A DNA stretch of 35,735 nt from the NCBI GenBank assembly GCA_900319905.1, contig ONQB01000030.1, forward strand, positions 1 through 35,735, read 5' to 3'. This document shows positions 1 to 8,757 of the stretch, piece by piece (position 1 is the first letter of the stretch; the number at the start of each line of letters is the position of its first letter). Position numbers and translations under genes: made by a program. The DNA is from an uncultured Prevotella sp. (GTDB lineage Bacteria > Bacteroidota > Bacteroidia > Bacteroidales > Bacteroidaceae). A model generated the notes under the pieces. The model searched no databases. It was not told where the DNA came from and was given only the letters and a program-made list of their open reading frames with translations.

Positions 1-270
1 TCTGAGTTTTCTCGGATAGTCGGTAGCGGGCACTCGTTATGTCCGATACGATACCGCAATCCGTTCTAAACGGTTGCAGGAAGTATGTAAAAAGTAGAAC
101 AATTATTAACACATTTAATACTTTTAATAACGTGTTGCTGAGGCAGTGATTTGACTGTTATTTTAGCACAGCCGACAAACCCTATGGACGCAAGTGTGGT
201 CTGCCATATCCAAAGGGTAGAGGAAAATAGTCGAGTATAGTCTTCCGCTTCCAATGAATCTATGAGCCAA
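1..270. other. Left-edge stretch with no supported gene
   Basis: No convincing gene is seen. A short frame open from the window edge stops at 67-69 and could be the tail of an upstream gene, but 22 residues are too few to judge. A 62-codon minus-strand frame at 66-254 resembles no family I recognise and has no visible promoter. Confidence 0.4.
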
Positions 271-402
271 GAACCCCCTTGGGGGTTCCGGAATCATAGC
301 GAGGGGATGAGCGAATGAGCGAAAGCGAATGACGCGATTCCCCTCGTAAACATGTCGTTAATACCTAATTGACTACCCCCTTGTGGGGTTGCGGCAATAT
401 TA
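271..402 (+). repeat. Left copy of an inverted, palindrome-rich ~125-bp element
   Basis: The reverse complement of this stretch matches 541-664 over nearly its whole length. Shared blocks, in order, are a GAACCCC...GGGGTTC hairpin (271-288), ATAGCGAGGGGATGA (296-310), a second GAGGGGA/TCCCCTC stem (301-345), and TACCCCCTTG...GGGTTGCGGCAAT (374-399). The two copies flank a spacer at 403-540 in which I see nothing recognisable. Each copy is itself built of small hairpins, like paired REP/REPIN or MITE elements in other bacteria. Family membership is unknown. Confidence 0.75.
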
Positions 403-540
403 AATACGATGCATCCAATCAACAATTCAAGGTTCGTATATTAACAATTACTTAATAGCAAAGACCGGCCCCTGCAAAGCGTCAGTAACTTGCGGAACTT
501 GAATCAACAATTGATTATTTGGACGACTATCCGGTTATTT

Positions 541-664
541 TTAACATTGCCGCAACCCCGCAAGGGGGTAGCGATTTAATTAATCCCCATCACGTTTCGA
601 GGGGAAGAGGCTCGCTTCGCTCACCTCATCCCCTCGCTATGGTACCGGAACCCCAAAGGGGTTC
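541..664 (-). repeat. Right copy of the inverted palindrome-rich element
   Basis: This is the partner of 271-402 in opposite orientation. In window orientation it reads TTGCCGCAACCCCGCAAGGG, then a GAGGGGA...TCCCCTC stem (599-635), then GGAACCCCAAAGGGGTTC (647-664). The copies differ by substitutions and small indels in the middle, so this is an aged or imperfect pair and not a fresh duplication. It lies about 100 bases from the end of the small membrane-protein gene. Confidence 0.75.
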
Positions 665-767
665 TATTAATGCCATATAAAATAGGACTGCGTTTTTAAG
701 TTTTTTCTTTGTGTCAACGTCATTATCCGACATAGGAGGGTTTGCCGTTATTTTGGGAAGACGAGTG

Positions 768-974
768 CTATGAGTTTATCTTGTTGTAGATTCTCCATAA
801 GCCACCGCAAATAGCAAACACGATAACAGCCCCCAATGTCTTTAGGGAAATATCCGACCAATCGACAACTCCATATTTTAGGAGATCAATGAATAAAATG
901 CACAAGAATAAAGCAATGCCATAAATGGTATAGTGCAATATTATTCTTGATTTCTGATGATGACTATTTGGCAT
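768..974 (-). CDS. Small predicted membrane protein (68 aa)
   Basis: I do not recognise a family. The translation has a short basic, histidine-containing N-terminus, one hydrophobic segment at about residues 13-30 (YTIYGIALFLCILFIDLL) and a second at about 45-58 (LGAVIVFAICGGLW), which suggests a two-pass inner-membrane peptide with both ends in the cytoplasm. It lies downstream of rnr on the same strand, after a hairpin, and no separate promoter matching the TAnnTTTG consensus is evident. The coherent two-helix pattern argues for a real gene, but the short length leaves doubt. Confidence 0.45.
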   Translation of the reverse strand: MPNSHHQKSRIILHYTIYGIALFLCILFIDLLKYGVVDWSDISLKTLGAVIVFAICGGLWRIYNKINS

Positions 975-994
975 ATTCTTTTCATTTGTCGTTC

Positions 995-1046
995 AATGGA
1001 GACTATCATACGTCGTTGACAACACGTCCGCCTGACAGTCTCCATT
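995..1046 (-). terminator. Hairpin just after the rnr stop (no U-tract)
   Basis: AATGGAGACT (995-1004) pairs with AGTCTCCATT (1037-1046), and the stem extends four more bases with one mismatch. The hairpin begins about 10 nt after the rnr stop codon. There is no run of U on the minus strand, so it may be a 3'-end stabiliser or processing site and not an intrinsic terminator. Confidence 0.4.
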
Positions 1047-1056
1047 TGAACTTCGC

Positions 1057-3285
1057 TTAGTCCTTTGCCAGACTGAAGTCGAGCTGTCGCCGCTCCAGGT
1101 TGGCTTTGGCCACCGTGATGCGGATGGGGTCGCCCAACTGGTACTTGTGATGGTGGCGACGGCCGCGCAGCAGGAAGTTCTTCTCGTCGAACTCATAGTA
1201 ATCGTCGTCGAGGTCGCGCATCGGTACCATGCCCTCACAGTGGTTCTCGTCGATTTCAGCATAGATGCCATAGCTCGTTACGCCACTGATGTGGGCATCG
1301 TAGGTCTCACCAATCTTGTCACCCATAAACTCCACCATCTTGTACTTGATAGAGTCGCGCTCCGCGTTCTGTGCCACCTGTTCCATGTCGGAGCAGTGCT
1401 CGCACAAATCCTCGTAATGCTTCTCGTTGGCTGACCGTGCGCCATGCTGGTAACGGGTGAGCAGACGGTGCACCATCGTGTCGGGATAGCGGCGGATGGG
1501 CGATGTGAAGTGGGTGTAATAGTCGAAGCCGAGGCCGAAGTGTCCGATGTTGTGCGTCGTGTATTTGGCCTTCATCATGGCACGCAGGGCCACGCTCTGT
1601 ACCAGCTTGCCCTCGCGCTTGCCATCCACGTCGTCCATCAGCTTGTTGATGCTCTTGATCATCGCCTTGCGCGTGCCGTCGGTCTTCACCTTCAGGCCGA
1701 AGTTGACGACGAACTTTCTGAGCGTCTCCATCTTCTCCGGATCGGGGTTGTCGTGGACACGATAGGGGAACACCTTGGCTTTCTTACCCTTCGGCACGCG
1801 GCCTACGCTCTCGGCAACGGTACGGTTGGCCAGCAGCATGAACTCCTCAATGAGCTTGTTGGCATCCTTCGAGCGCTTGAAGTAGCAGCGTGTGGGATGT
1901 CCCTTCTCATCGACATCGAAGTGCAGTTCCTCAGTGTCAAACTTCACCGAGCCATCCTTGAAGCGGCGCTCGCGCAGTTTTTTGGCCAGTCGGTCGAGGG
2001 TGCACAGCTCCCAGCCGTACTCGTCCTTGTAGCCTGCCTTTCCCGGGTTGGGAGCGGGTTTGCCGGTACCGTCGACGACACCGTTGTCCTCCAGCACCTG
2101 CTGTGCCTCCTCGTAGGCGTAGCGGCGGTTGGAGCGGATGATGGTGTGTACGATACGTGAGGCTTTGATCTCCGCGTCGTCGTTGAGGTCGAAGATGACG
2201 CTGTAGGTGAGCTTGTCCTCATTAGGCCGGAGCGAGCAGATGAAGTTGCACAGCCGCTCGGGCAGCATGGGGATGGTGCGGTCGACGAGATAAACCGATG
2301 TGGCGCGCTTCTCAGCTTCCTTGTCGATGATTGATCCCTCGGTGACGTAATGGCTGACGTCGGCAATGTGCACGCCGACCTGATAGAGGCCGTTGTCGAG
2401 TTGCTTGATTGACAGTGCGTCGTCGAAGTCCTTGGCATCTTTCGGGTCGATGGTACAGGTCCATGTGTCGCGGAAGTCCTCGCGCTCAGCCACGTCCTGC
2501 GGGGTGATGTCGCCCTTTATCTCCTCGGCGGCCTTCTCCACGCGTGACGGGTACTTGTAGGGCAGCCCGTACTGTGCGAGGATGGTGTTCATCTCCACGT
2601 CGTTGTCACCGCTCTTGCCCAGCACGTCAACCACCTCGCCGACGATGTTCTTGTGTTCCTCGTCGGGCCACTGCGTGATTTTCACCACGGCCTTGTCGTC
2701 GGTCTTGCCGCCCTTGAGCTTACGCTTAGGAATGAGAATGCTCTGTGCGAACGTATTCTCGGGCGTGACCAGGAAGGCAATGTCCTTGTCCACACGCAGC
2801 CGGCCCACGAACTTGTCCTTGGCGCGTTTGAGGATGGCAATGACCTGCGCTTCCTTGATGTGATTGCGCCGGCGCGCCATGAACGATACGCGCACACGGT
2901 CACCCGAGAGCGCCGACATAGAGTTGCGCTCAGCCACGAAGATAGGGTTGCCGCCGTCGTCGGGCATGAAGCTGTTCTTGCCGTTCGATTTACGGATGAA
3001 CGTGCCCTCCTGCACCTGTCCTTTGGTGTTGAGTTGATAACTGATGTCGCTCACCTTCGTCACAAAGTCGTCCCAAGCCATCTCCTCCAGAATGTCCATG
3101 GCGAGCATCTTCAGCGGGTGAGTGTCGAGATGAAGCGTGCGGAAAATGTCTTTCAGTGTCAACGCCTTATCCGGTTGTGAAGTAAACAGTTTCTCCAGGG
3201 AAGCGCTCATTTGTTTCTTTGACATGCGCTTGCCGCCCTTGCGATTTTTGGCGGGTTTAGAATTCTTATGGTCTTTCTTTCCCAT
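1057..3285 (-). CDS. rnr: Ribonuclease R (RNase II/RNB-family 3'-5' exoribonuclease)
   Basis: Hydrolyses RNA processively from the 3' end, including structured RNA; in the family it works in mRNA turnover and rRNA quality control in the cytoplasm. The 742-residue length is normal. A lysine-rich tail (1-25) is followed by a winged-helix-like region, cold-shock/OB segments (about 90-225), and the RNB catalytic domain from about 270. That domain shows DPKDAKDFDDA (280-290), whose aspartates bind the metal ions, then HIADVSHYV (306-314) and HFTSPIRRYPD further on. A C-terminal S1 domain (about 655-740) is present. The ATG at 3285 gives the basic N-terminus usual for Bacteroidales homologues. It is transcribed divergently from the SDR operon, and a hairpin follows the stop codon. 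Confidence 0.96.
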   Translation of the reverse strand: MGKKDHKNSKPAKNRKGGKRMSKKQMSASLEKLFTSQPDKALTLKDIFRTLHLDTHPLKMLAMDILEEMAWDDFVTKVSDISYQLNTKGQVQEGTFIRKSNGKNSFMPDDGGNPIFVAERNSMSALSGDRVRVSFMARRRNHIKEAQVIAILKRAKDKFVGRLRVDKDIAFLVTPENTFAQSILIPKRKLKGGKTDDKAVVKITQWPDEEHKNIVGEVVDVLGKSGDNDVEMNTILAQYGLPYKYPSRVEKAAEEIKGDITPQDVAEREDFRDTWTCTIDPKDAKDFDDALSIKQLDNGLYQVGVHIADVSHYVTEGSIIDKEAEKRATSVYLVDRTIPMLPERLCNFICSLRPNEDKLTYSVIFDLNDDAEIKASRIVHTIIRSNRRYAYEEAQQVLEDNGVVDGTGKPAPNPGKAGYKDEYGWELCTLDRLAKKLRERRFKDGSVKFDTEELHFDVDEKGHPTRCYFKRSKDANKLIEEFMLLANRTVAESVGRVPKGKKAKVFPYRVHDNPDPEKMETLRKFVVNFGLKVKTDGTRKAMIKSINKLMDDVDGKREGKLVQSVALRAMMKAKYTTHNIGHFGLGFDYYTHFTSPIRRYPDTMVHRLLTRYQHGARSANEKHYEDLCEHCSDMEQVAQNAERDSIKYKMVEFMGDKIGETYDAHISGVTSYGIYAEIDENHCEGMVPMRDLDDDYYEFDEKNFLLRGRRHHHKYQLGDPIRITVAKANLERRQLDFSLAKD

Positions 3286-3364
3286 AGTAGTAATGATTAA
3301 TTGTCGTTTCTATCTGCAAATTAAAAGAAAAGATTTGAATTATCCTAATTTCGTTTTCATTATT

Positions 3365-3396
3365 TTGCAAATATTCGATTTTATGTAGTAACTTTG
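3365..3396 (+). promoter_or_regulatory. Bacteroidota-type promoter of the SDR-PAP2-miaB-ABC operon
   Basis: A TTG at 3365-3367 and TAACTTTG at 3389-3396 are separated by 21 nt, matching the TTG/TAnnTTTG consensus. Transcription should start around 3401-3404, leaving only about 6-9 nt before the ATG at 3410. Confidence 0.75.
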
Positions 3397-3409
3397 TAAC
3401 CTAATAATT

Positions 3410-4405
3410 ATGAAGATCTTGATTACAGGTGCCAGTGGATTCATTGGCAGTTTTATCGTAGAGGAAGCGTTGAGACGTGGCTTCGAGACGTGGGCTGGAG
3501 TGCGGGCAAGCAGTTCGCACAAGTATTTGCAAGACCCACGCATCCATTTCATCAACCTTGATTTTTCATCGGAAGACCAGCTCGTGGAGGCGCTTGCCGG
3601 CCACGACTTCGACTATGTGGTGCATGCCGCAGGTGTTACCAAGTGTCTGCACGGGGAGGATTTCATGCGTGTCAACTACATTGGCACCAAGAACTTCGTC
3701 AATGCCATCCTGAAGGTCGGACTTCCGCTCAAGCGCTTCATCTACATGAGCAGCCTGAGCGTGTTTGGAGCCATCAAGGAGCAACAGCCCTATCAGGAAA
3801 TAGAAGAGAGCGATGTGCCAAAGCCCAATACCGCATACGGCCGCAGCAAACTCATGGCCGAGCGCTTTCTCGACTCCATTGGCAACAACTTCAATTATAT
3901 CATCCTGCGTCCTACAGGCGTGTATGGTCCGCGCGAGAAGGACTATTATGTCATGATGAAAAGCATCAAGCAGCATGTGGACTTCAGCGTAGGCTTCCGC
4001 CGTCAGGACATTACGTTTGTGTATGTGAAGGACTTGGTGCAGGCTGTGTTTCTGGCACTCGACCATGGCATGTCGGGCCGCAAGTACTTCCTTTCCGACG
4101 GTGAGGTGTATCAGAGCTGTACGTTCAGCGATTATATCCACGAGGAGCTGGGCAGGCCCTGGTGGATTCGGATCAAGGCACCTGTGTGGGTGCTCAAGCT
4201 TGTCACGATGTGCGGTGAGTATATCGGTCGCATGACCGGAAAGATGATTGTGCTCAACAATGACAAGTTCAATATTCTGCGTCAGCGCAACTGGCGGTGC
4301 GACATAGAGCCGGCCTGTGACGAACTCGGCTACCATCCCAACTATAAGCTGCGGGAGGGCGTGAAGGAAGCGGTGGCCTGGTATAAGAAGGAAGGATGGC
4401 TATGA
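3410..4405 (+). CDS. NAD(P)-dependent epimerase/dehydratase-like SDR protein
   Basis: An extended short-chain dehydrogenase/reductase of 331 residues. The Rossmann dinucleotide-binding motif GASGFIG is at residues 7-13, and the catalytic pair is YGRSK (Tyr143, Lys147) with an upstream serine in MSSLS (114-117). RPTGVYGP follows, as in nucleotide-sugar epimerases. The substrate cannot be read from the sequence. The next gene overlaps it and encodes a PAP2/Aur1-like membrane lipid enzyme, so a lipid substrate is possible; SDR proteins of this general type act as 3-ketosphinganine or ceramide reductases in Bacteroides. That is an inference. The alternative is a nucleotide-sugar epimerase/dehydratase. 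It is the first gene of the operon, with a very short leader. Confidence 0.85.
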   Translation: MKILITGASGFIGSFIVEEALRRGFETWAGVRASSSHKYLQDPRIHFINLDFSSEDQLVEALAGHDFDYVVHAAGVTKCLHGEDFMRVNYIGTKNFVNAILKVGLPLKRFIYMSSLSVFGAIKEQQPYQEIEESDVPKPNTAYGRSKLMAERFLDSIGNNFNYIILRPTGVYGPREKDYYVMMKSIKQHVDFSVGFRRQDITFVYVKDLVQAVFLALDHGMSGRKYFLSDGEVYQSCTFSDYIHEELGRPWWIRIKAPVWVLKLVTMCGEYIGRMTGKMIVLNNDKFNILRQRNWRCDIEPACDELGYHPNYKLREGVKEAVAWYKKEGWL

Positions 4406-5358
4406 GCATAGGAAAGTATTTCGCCATAGAGAAGTCACCCCGCAAAGGTTTTGGTCCGCTGGAGTGGTCGGTGCTGGTCTACACAGTGCTCACGTTGCTC
4501 ATCGTGCTGTTCTGTTCGACGAAGGTGCAGCAGCCCGATGCCATGATCTGGGGACGTGTGCGCGTCATGCTCATTTCCTTCGGCATGTGGGCGGTCTACC
4601 GGTTTGTTCCCTGTCGTTTCACGCAGTTCCTGGGGGTGCTGGTGCAGATGCTCCTGCTGGGATGGTGGTATGGCGATACCTATCACCTCAATTGCCTTTT
4701 TGCCAATCAAGACCATGTCGTTGCCACGTGGGATCAGGCCATCTTCGGATTTCAACCGGCGCTTCGCTTCGCCGAGGTTTATCCGCAGGCGTGGATCAGT
4801 GAGATACTGGAGATAGCCTATGCCTGCTATTTCCCCATCATCATCATGGTGTGCGTGTTTTACTTCTTTGCCCGTTACAAGGAGTTTGAAAGGTGTTGTT
4901 TTGTCTTCATGGCTTCGTTTTTCACCTTCTATCTCATCTTCGACCTCTTCCCCGTTACCGGGCCGATGTATTACTTCAAAGCTATAGGCATGGACAAGGC
5001 GGTACACGGCATCTTCCCCAGCCTGGGCAATTACTTCCAGACACACACGGAGATGCTGCAGGCACCCGGATTCCATGACGGCATCGGATATGCCCTGCTG
5101 CAAGGTATTCATGGCGGTGAGAGTCCTACGGCTGCATTCCCAAGCTCGCACGTTGGCATCACCTTCGAATGTCTGCTCATGGCCATCCATTCGCGCAATA
5201 AGACGCTCACGCTCATCGTGCTGCCTTTTACTGTTCTCATTTGTTTTGCTACGGTTTATACCCGTGCCCATTACGCCATCGACTCCATGATGGGTCTCGT
5301 GGCCGGTCTGGCCTTCTATTTGCTGTGGATGTGGGTATCTAAAAAATATAAGATTTAA
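4402..5358 (+). CDS. PAP2/Aur1-like integral membrane phosphatase or phosphotransferase
   Basis: A polytopic membrane protein with several hydrophobic helices. Counted from the upstream ATG at 4396, its C-terminal half carries FPSSH (248-252) and TRAHYAID (289-296), the second and third motifs of the PAP2 superfamily with the two catalytic histidines. The classical first motif (K-x6-RP) is not obvious, which favours the Aur1/inositol-phosphotransferase-like branch over simple phosphatidate phosphatases. The start at 4402 makes an ATGA overlap with the preceding stop codon and has purine-rich AAGGAAGG just upstream; 4396 would add two residues. The overlap implies translational coupling with the SDR gene. 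Likely roles are head-group transfer to, or dephosphorylation of, a lipid at the inner membrane. Confidence 0.8.
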   Translation: MSIGKYFAIEKSPRKGFGPLEWSVLVYTVLTLLIVLFCSTKVQQPDAMIWGRVRVMLISFGMWAVYRFVPCRFTQFLGVLVQMLLLGWWYGDTYHLNCLFANQDHVVATWDQAIFGFQPALRFAEVYPQAWISEILEIAYACYFPIIIMVCVFYFFARYKEFERCCFVFMASFFTFYLIFDLFPVTGPMYYFKAIGMDKAVHGIFPSLGNYFQTHTEMLQAPGFHDGIGYALLQGIHGGESPTAAFPSSHVGITFECLLMAIHSRNKTLTLIVLPFTVLICFATVYTRAHYAIDSMMGLVAGLAFYLLWMWVSKKYKI

Positions 5359-5367
5359 CAACAAGTA

Positions 5368-6753
5368 ATGAAAAAGCTATACATAGAAACATACGGCTGT
5401 CAGATGAATGTAGCCGACTCTGAGGTGGTGGCTTCTGTCATGAAGATGGCAGGCTACGAGCCTACTGATAACGAGGCTGAGGCTGATGCCATCTTCCTCA
5501 ATACCTGTTCGGTGCGTGAGAATGCCGAAAACAAGATTTACCACCGTCTCGACCAGTTGCATGCTTTGCAGCATGCCGCGGGCAGCGAGGGCGGCATAAG
5601 GCCGATACTCGGCGTGCTGGGCTGCATGGCCGAGCGTGTCAAGGACGACCTTGTGCAGAACCATCATGCCAACCTCGTGTGCGGTCCCGACGCTTATCTG
5701 AGTCTGCCGGAGATGATGGCAGCAGTGGAGGTGGGACAGCCGGCCGTCGACGTGCAGTTGTCGACCACCGAGACCTACCGCAACGTGCTGCCCACGCGCA
5801 TTGGCGGCAACCGCGTGAGCGGCTTTGTGAGCATCATGCGCGGCTGCAACAACTTCTGCCACTACTGCATCGTGCCTTTCACCCGTGGAAGGGAGCGGTC
5901 GCGCGACGTTGAGAGCATACTCGCCGAGGTGCGCGACTTGCGCGACCGTGGCTTCAAGGAAGTGACACTGCTCGGACAGAATGTCAACTCCTACGGACTG
6001 CTGCCCAACGGCAAGCGGCCCGACAACGGCATCATCGTGGAGGAACAGGGCGGTCAGGAACTGCATGTGTGCTCCTTTGCCGAACTGCTGCGCAAGGTGG
6101 CTGAGGCCGTGCCCGACATGAGGGTGCGCTTCACAACCTCCAACCCTGAGGACATGAGCGAGGACATTCTGCATGCCATCGCCGACGAGCCGAACCTTTG
6201 CAACCATATCCACTTCCCCGTGCAGAGCGGCAGTACAAAGGTGTTGCACGACATGAACCGAAAGTACACGCGGGAGGACTACTTGCGCAAGGTGGACGCC
6301 ATACGCCGCATCATACCCGACTGCGGCCTGACTACAGACATCTTCGTGGGCTATCACGACGAGACGGAGGATGACTTCCAGCAGACGCTGTCACTGGTCA
6401 GAGAAGTGGGCTTCGACGCCGCCTTCATGTTTAAGTACTCTGAGCGCCCCGGTACCTATGCGGCCAAGCACCTGCCTGACAACGTGCCTGAGGAGGAGAA
6501 GATACACCGTCTGAACGAGCTCATTCACTTGCAGACGGAGATCAGCGCCGAGCGCAATAAATTGGATGAGGGACGCGTGTTTGAGGTGTTGCTGGAGCGC
6601 TTCTCAAAGCGCAGCCACGACCAGCTCATGGGCCGCACACCGCAAAACAAGGCGGTGGTCATTGCCCGTGGCAATCACCACATCGGTGAGCGCGTCATGG
6701 TGAAGATCACCGGAAGCACATCGGCTACATTGCTCGGAGAAGTAAACGAATAA
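5368..6753 (+). CDS. miaB: tRNA (N6-isopentenyladenosine-37-C2)-methylthiotransferase MiaB
   Basis: Radical-SAM enzyme that adds a methylthio group to i6A37 of tRNAs reading UNN codons, acting in the cytoplasm. Three domains are visible. The N-terminal UPF0004 domain has TYGCQMNVADSE and cysteines 11, 47 and 86 for the auxiliary 4Fe-4S cluster. The radical-SAM core has RGCNNFCHYC, with Cys160, Cys164 and Cys167 for the SAM-binding cluster. A C-terminal TRAM RNA-binding domain covers about 395-461. The 461-residue length is normal. It starts 9 nt after the PAP2 gene and ends 15 nt before the ABC gene, so it is internal to the operon. The functional link to its neighbours is unclear and may just be conserved order. 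Confidence 0.96.
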   Translation: MKKLYIETYGCQMNVADSEVVASVMKMAGYEPTDNEAEADAIFLNTCSVRENAENKIYHRLDQLHALQHAAGSEGGIRPILGVLGCMAERVKDDLVQNHHANLVCGPDAYLSLPEMMAAVEVGQPAVDVQLSTTETYRNVLPTRIGGNRVSGFVSIMRGCNNFCHYCIVPFTRGRERSRDVESILAEVRDLRDRGFKEVTLLGQNVNSYGLLPNGKRPDNGIIVEEQGGQELHVCSFAELLRKVAEAVPDMRVRFTTSNPEDMSEDILHAIADEPNLCNHIHFPVQSGSTKVLHDMNRKYTREDYLRKVDAIRRIIPDCGLTTDIFVGYHDETEDDFQQTLSLVREVGFDAAFMFKYSERPGTYAAKHLPDNVPEEEKIHRLNELIHLQTEISAERNKLDEGRVFEVLLERFSKRSHDQLMGRTPQNKAVVIARGNHHIGERVMVKITGSTSATLLGEVNE

Positions 6754-6768
6754 AGACAAGGAAACACT

Positions 6769-8619
6769 ATGAAAGAGTTTTTGCAAGTAATGAGGCGCTT
6801 CGTGCCGCCCTATAAGAAATATCTGGTGTTGTCGGTGGTGTTCAACATTCTCTCCGCCCTGCTCAACATCTTTTCCTTCGCTGCGCTCATCCCTATCCTG
6901 CAAATACTCTTTCAGGTGGATGGCGGTCTGCGGGCCAATGAACTCATGTCCTGGAACGGAGAATTGGGCGATCTGAAGGAAGTGATCAGCAACAACGGCG
7001 CCTACTATGTGCAGGAACTGGTGATTGAGACCAGCGCCACTACCACCTTATTGATAATAGGTGTTTTTCTGGCCTTCATGACATTGCTCAAGACGATGGC
7101 CTATTTCCTTTCGTCGGCCTCGGTCATGCCCATCCGTACTGGCGTGGTGCGCGACATCCGTAACCAGCTCTACTATAAGATTACGTCGCTCTCGCTGAGC
7201 TTCTTCAGCGAGGAGCGTAAGGGTGATATCATCGCCCGTATGAGCGGTGACGTGCAGGAGATAGAGAACAGCATCATGTCGTCGCTTGACATGCTCTTCA
7301 AAAACCCGATTCTCATCATTGCTTACTTCGTCACGCTGCTCTTCATCTCGTGGCAGCTCACCATCTTCACCATCGTCTTCGTGCCAGTCTTCGGCTGGTT
7401 CATGGGCTTTGTAGGCCGTAAGCTGAAGTCGAGAAGCATCCTGGCTCAGCAACTGTGGAGCGACACCATGAGCCAGGTGGAGGAGACGCTTGGCGGACTG
7501 CGCATCATCAAAGCTTTCAATGCAGAGAAAAAGATGAACGCACGCTTCGACCGGACCAACAGTGCCTACCGCAACCAACTCCTGCGTGTCACGATCCGTC
7601 AGCAGATGGCACACCCCATGAGCGAGTTCCTTGGCACGGTCATGATCATCGTTGTGCTGTGGGTGGGTGGCATTCTGGTGCTGAACAAATCACTGCTCGA
7701 CGGACCGACGTTCATCTATTATCTCGTCATGCTCTACAGCATCATCAACCCGCTGAAAGACTTCTCCAAGGCAAGCTACAATATTCCTAAGGGACTGGCG
7801 TCGATGGAACGTATCGACAAAATCCTTAAGGCGGAGATTGAAATCAAGGAAAAGCCCAATCCAATACATATCAATAGCTTTGAACATCAGATAGAGTTCC
7901 GCCATGTGTCGTTCGCTTACACCGATACCACAACCTCAGAACTCCACTATGTGCTCAAGGATATCAACCTTGTCATCCCGAAGGGCAAGACGGTGGCACT
8001 CGTCGGACAGAGCGGCAGCGGCAAGTCAACGCTTGTCGACCTCATTCCTCGCTACTACGATGTGCAGGAGGGGGAGGTGCTCATCGATGGCATCAACGTC
8101 AAGGATTTGGGCATTCACGACCTGCGGTCGCTCATTGGCAACGTCAATCAGGAGGCCATCCTGTTCAACGATACCATCAAGAACAATATCATGTTCGGCA
8201 AGGACGACGCCACGGAAGAGGATGTCATCAGAGCGGCTAAGATAGCCAATGCGTATGAGTTTATCATGCAGACTGAGCATGGCTTCGACACCAATATCGG
8301 TGACCGTGGCGGCAGACTGTCGGGTGGCCAGCGCCAGCGTATCAGCATTGCCCGTGCCATCCTCAAGAACCCGCCCATCCTCATCCTTGATGAGGCTACC
8401 TCGGCGCTTGACACCGAGAGTGAGCGGCTGGTGCAGGATGCCCTCTACCACCTGATGAAGACGCGTACAACTGTTGCTGTGGCCCACAGGCTGAGCACCA
8501 TCAAGAATGCGGATGAGATCTGTGTGCTGCACGACGGAGAGATCGTGGAGCGGGGCACGCATGATGAGCTCATGGCGCACGACGGTTACTACCATAAACT
8601 GCACGACATGCAGCAGTAA
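6769..8619 (+). CDS. MsbA-like ABC exporter (fused membrane and ATPase domains)
   Basis: A 616-residue half-transporter that should dimerise in the inner membrane and export a lipid, lipid-linked or other hydrophobic substrate. The type-I exporter membrane domain spans about 15-340. The nucleotide-binding domain shows Walker A GQSGSGKST (413-421), signature LSGGQ (517-521), Walker B ILILDE (537-542) and the switch histidine in AVAHR (H573), so it looks catalytically intact. There is an unusually long insertion (about 50-90) between the first two helices, predicted to be periplasmic. It is the last gene of the operon before a strong terminator. Lipid A flippase activity is a fair guess from family resemblance, but sequence alone does not separate MsbA from other lipid or drug exporters. 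Confidence 0.9.
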   Translation: MKEFLQVMRRFVPPYKKYLVLSVVFNILSALLNIFSFAALIPILQILFQVDGGLRANELMSWNGELGDLKEVISNNGAYYVQELVIETSATTTLLIIGVFLAFMTLLKTMAYFLSSASVMPIRTGVVRDIRNQLYYKITSLSLSFFSEERKGDIIARMSGDVQEIENSIMSSLDMLFKNPILIIAYFVTLLFISWQLTIFTIVFVPVFGWFMGFVGRKLKSRSILAQQLWSDTMSQVEETLGGLRIIKAFNAEKKMNARFDRTNSAYRNQLLRVTIRQQMAHPMSEFLGTVMIIVVLWVGGILVLNKSLLDGPTFIYYLVMLYSIINPLKDFSKASYNIPKGLASMERIDKILKAEIEIKEKPNPIHINSFEHQIEFRHVSFAYTDTTTSELHYVLKDINLVIPKGKTVALVGQSGSGKSTLVDLIPRYYDVQEGEVLIDGINVKDLGIHDLRSLIGNVNQEAILFNDTIKNNIMFGKDDATEEDVIRAAKIANAYEFIMQTEHGFDTNIGDRGGRLSGGQRQRISIARAILKNPPILILDEATSALDTESERLVQDALYHLMKTRTTVAVAHRLSTIKNADEICVLHDGEIVERGTHDELMAHDGYYHKLHDMQQ

Positions 8620-8638
8620 AGTCAGATTGGACCTGATG

Positions 8639-8686
8639 GCCTTATCATGTTGTGAAAGTCATGTCACAACATGATAAGGCTTTTTT
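8639..8686 (+). terminator. Intrinsic terminator of the SDR-PAP2-miaB-ABC operon
   Basis: A perfect 17-bp stem (8639-8655 with 8664-8680) with an 8-nt loop is followed by six T. It starts 20 nt after the ABC stop codon. There is no T-tract in the other direction, so it acts on plus-strand transcripts only. Confidence 0.95.
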
Positions 8687-8757
8687 GTGCCGTTTTTTAT
8701 CATGTGCCTTCAAGGGACGATCTTTGCGCTGGTCTTTGTCCCCGCCTTCATCGTGTT

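Noticed and set aside
66-254. 62-codon minus-strand frame near the left edge
   Set aside because: No recognisable family, no promoter, and no convincing membrane or signal pattern; too short to support.
3286-3346. Minus-strand promoter for rnr (TTAATTTG at 3323-3316)
   Set aside because: The -7 word has one mismatch and no TTG lies 19-21 nt upstream, so it does not meet the standard used for the other promoters.
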